Shown here one piece after another: positions 7,361 through 7,964 of a stretch of DNA of 7,964 nt. The notes beneath the pieces are model-generated. The model was given only the letters and a program-made list of their open reading frames with translations, did not search any database and had not been told where the DNA came from. Positions within the stretch are counted from its first letter, which is position 1. Each line of letters starts with the position of its first letter. Origin of the DNA: Pseudomonadota bacterium (GTDB lineage: Bacteria; Pseudomonadota; Alphaproteobacteria; Caulobacterales; Caulobacteraceae); the NCBI GenBank assembly GCA_023445955.1, contig JAEXJH010000513.1, positions 1 through 7,964 of the forward strand, given 5' to 3'. Both the position numbers and the translations under genes were made by a program.

Positions 7361-7964
7361 TCAGCCGAGATCGCCGCTGGCCGCGTCGAGCAGCAGATAG
7401 GCCCGGCCGGCGTCCGACGACAGCAGCGCCGCCAGCAGGAAGCCCTCGCGGTCCTGGCCCGCGGCCTCCTCGATCATGCCGGCATAGCGCTTGAGGAAGC
7501 GCTCGGTATTGCCCTTCAGCGTCGCGTCCGAGAACAGGCGGCGGACCAGACGGCGGATGGCGGCCGGCGCCAGGCGCTTGACCACCTCGCGGCCGCCGCC
7601 GGCGTCGCCGGTCTGCAAGGCCGCAGCGATCTCGTCGATCCGGCCCCGCGGCAGCAGGGCATGCGGGTCGATGCCCATGGCCGTGATCTCGGCCGCCAGC
7701 TTCTCGCCCAGGGCGGCGTCGCCCGGCGAGCTGTTCTCGATGCCGGCCAACAGGTTGCGCCAGCTCCAGCCGCCCTCGCCGTCAGGCTCGGACGCCTGTT
7801 GGGCCGGGGTTTGCTTGCGGGCCGAGGCCTGCTCGAACACCGAGCGGAACTCCTGGTCGGTCGCGGTCGGCGTCAGGCGCAGGCGGCGGCGATCGGTCGG
7901 CGGCTCTTCGTCCTCGTCGTCGAACACGGCCATCGGCAGCGGTTCGGGCGGCGGCGGCGGAGGC
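7361..7964 (-). CDS. Unrecognised protein, proline-rich/acidic then helical; 5' end beyond the window
   Basis: I do not recognise this protein. An ATG at 7933 gives 190 residues, but the frame stays open to the window edge, there is no Shine-Dalgarno sequence before that ATG, and the ten preceding codons read PPPPPPEPLP. The gene therefore most likely starts outside the window, and only its C-terminal 200 or so residues are seen. From the visible N-terminus there is a proline run, an acidic patch (FDDEDEEPP), a basic patch (RRRLRL), a Gln/Ala/Glu-rich linker, then a predicted helical region of about 130 residues rich in Ala, Leu and Arg (REVVKRLAPAAIRRLVRRLF, FLKRYAGMIEEA). No signal peptide, membrane span, cysteine motif or catalytic pattern is visible. 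Layout suggests a cytosolic scaffold or regulator with a disordered linker. It directly precedes the phosphoglycosyltransferase gene, so a role tied to polysaccharide assembly is possible but unproven. Stop TGA. Confidence 0.75.
   Translation of the reverse strand, partial: PPPPPPEPLPMAVFDDEDEEPPTDRRRLRLTPTATDQEFRSVFEQASARKQTPAQQASEPDGEGGWSWRNLLAGIENSSPGDAALGEKLAAEITAMGIDPHALLPRGRIDEIAAALQTGDAGGGREVVKRLAPAAIRRLVRRLFSDATLKGNTERFLKRYAGMIEEAAGQDREGFLLAALLSSDAGRAYLLLDAASGDLG

Overview
This is an ordinary-looking chromosomal segment of a high-GC alphaproteobacterium. Gene content, strong GC bias at third codon positions, a SAF-type altronate dehydratase and a local LacI-type regulator all fit Caulobacter or a close relative. 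That assignment is inference from gene style, not a database match.

About 85% of the window is a hexuronate (glucuronate/galacturonate) and pectin-derived uronate catabolic cluster arranged around a divergent control region at about 3596-3755. Leftward on the minus strand run a LacI-family repressor (2513-3595), then uxaC uronate isomerase (941-2404), then kduI (74-916), with 24 bp between uxaC and kduI. Rightward on the plus strand run uxaA altronate dehydratase (3756-5264) and a UxuB-type mannonate/fructuronate oxidoreductase (5347-6795). UxaC converts aldohexuronates to ketohexuronates, the UxuB-type enzyme reduces these to aldonates, and UxaA dehydrates an aldonate to 2-keto-3-deoxygluconate (KDG). 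KduI brings in the 4-deoxy product of polyuronate lyases.

The best regulatory signal is a 16-bp sequence, CTGACACCGGTTACCA, present exactly twice. One copy lies upstream of uxaC (minus strand) and one upstream of uxaA (plus strand), each covering the spacer and -10 box of a candidate promoter. The simplest reading is that the encoded LacI protein represses both arms until a uronate intermediate appears. The uxaA-uxuB gap carries a separate, weaker candidate promoter and operator.

The right end (6792-7964, minus strand) is a different unit. It holds an unrecognised proline-rich/acidic protein, cut by the window edge, followed 8 bp later by a small monotopic phosphoglycosyltransferase of the kind that starts polysaccharide or glycan assembly. 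That gene converges on uxuB and overlaps it by 4 bp.

I found no mobile element, CRISPR array, RNA gene or undescribed system. The points worth following are the shared operator, the unusual pairing of UxuB with UxaA, and the unidentified gene paired with the phosphoglycosyltransferase.
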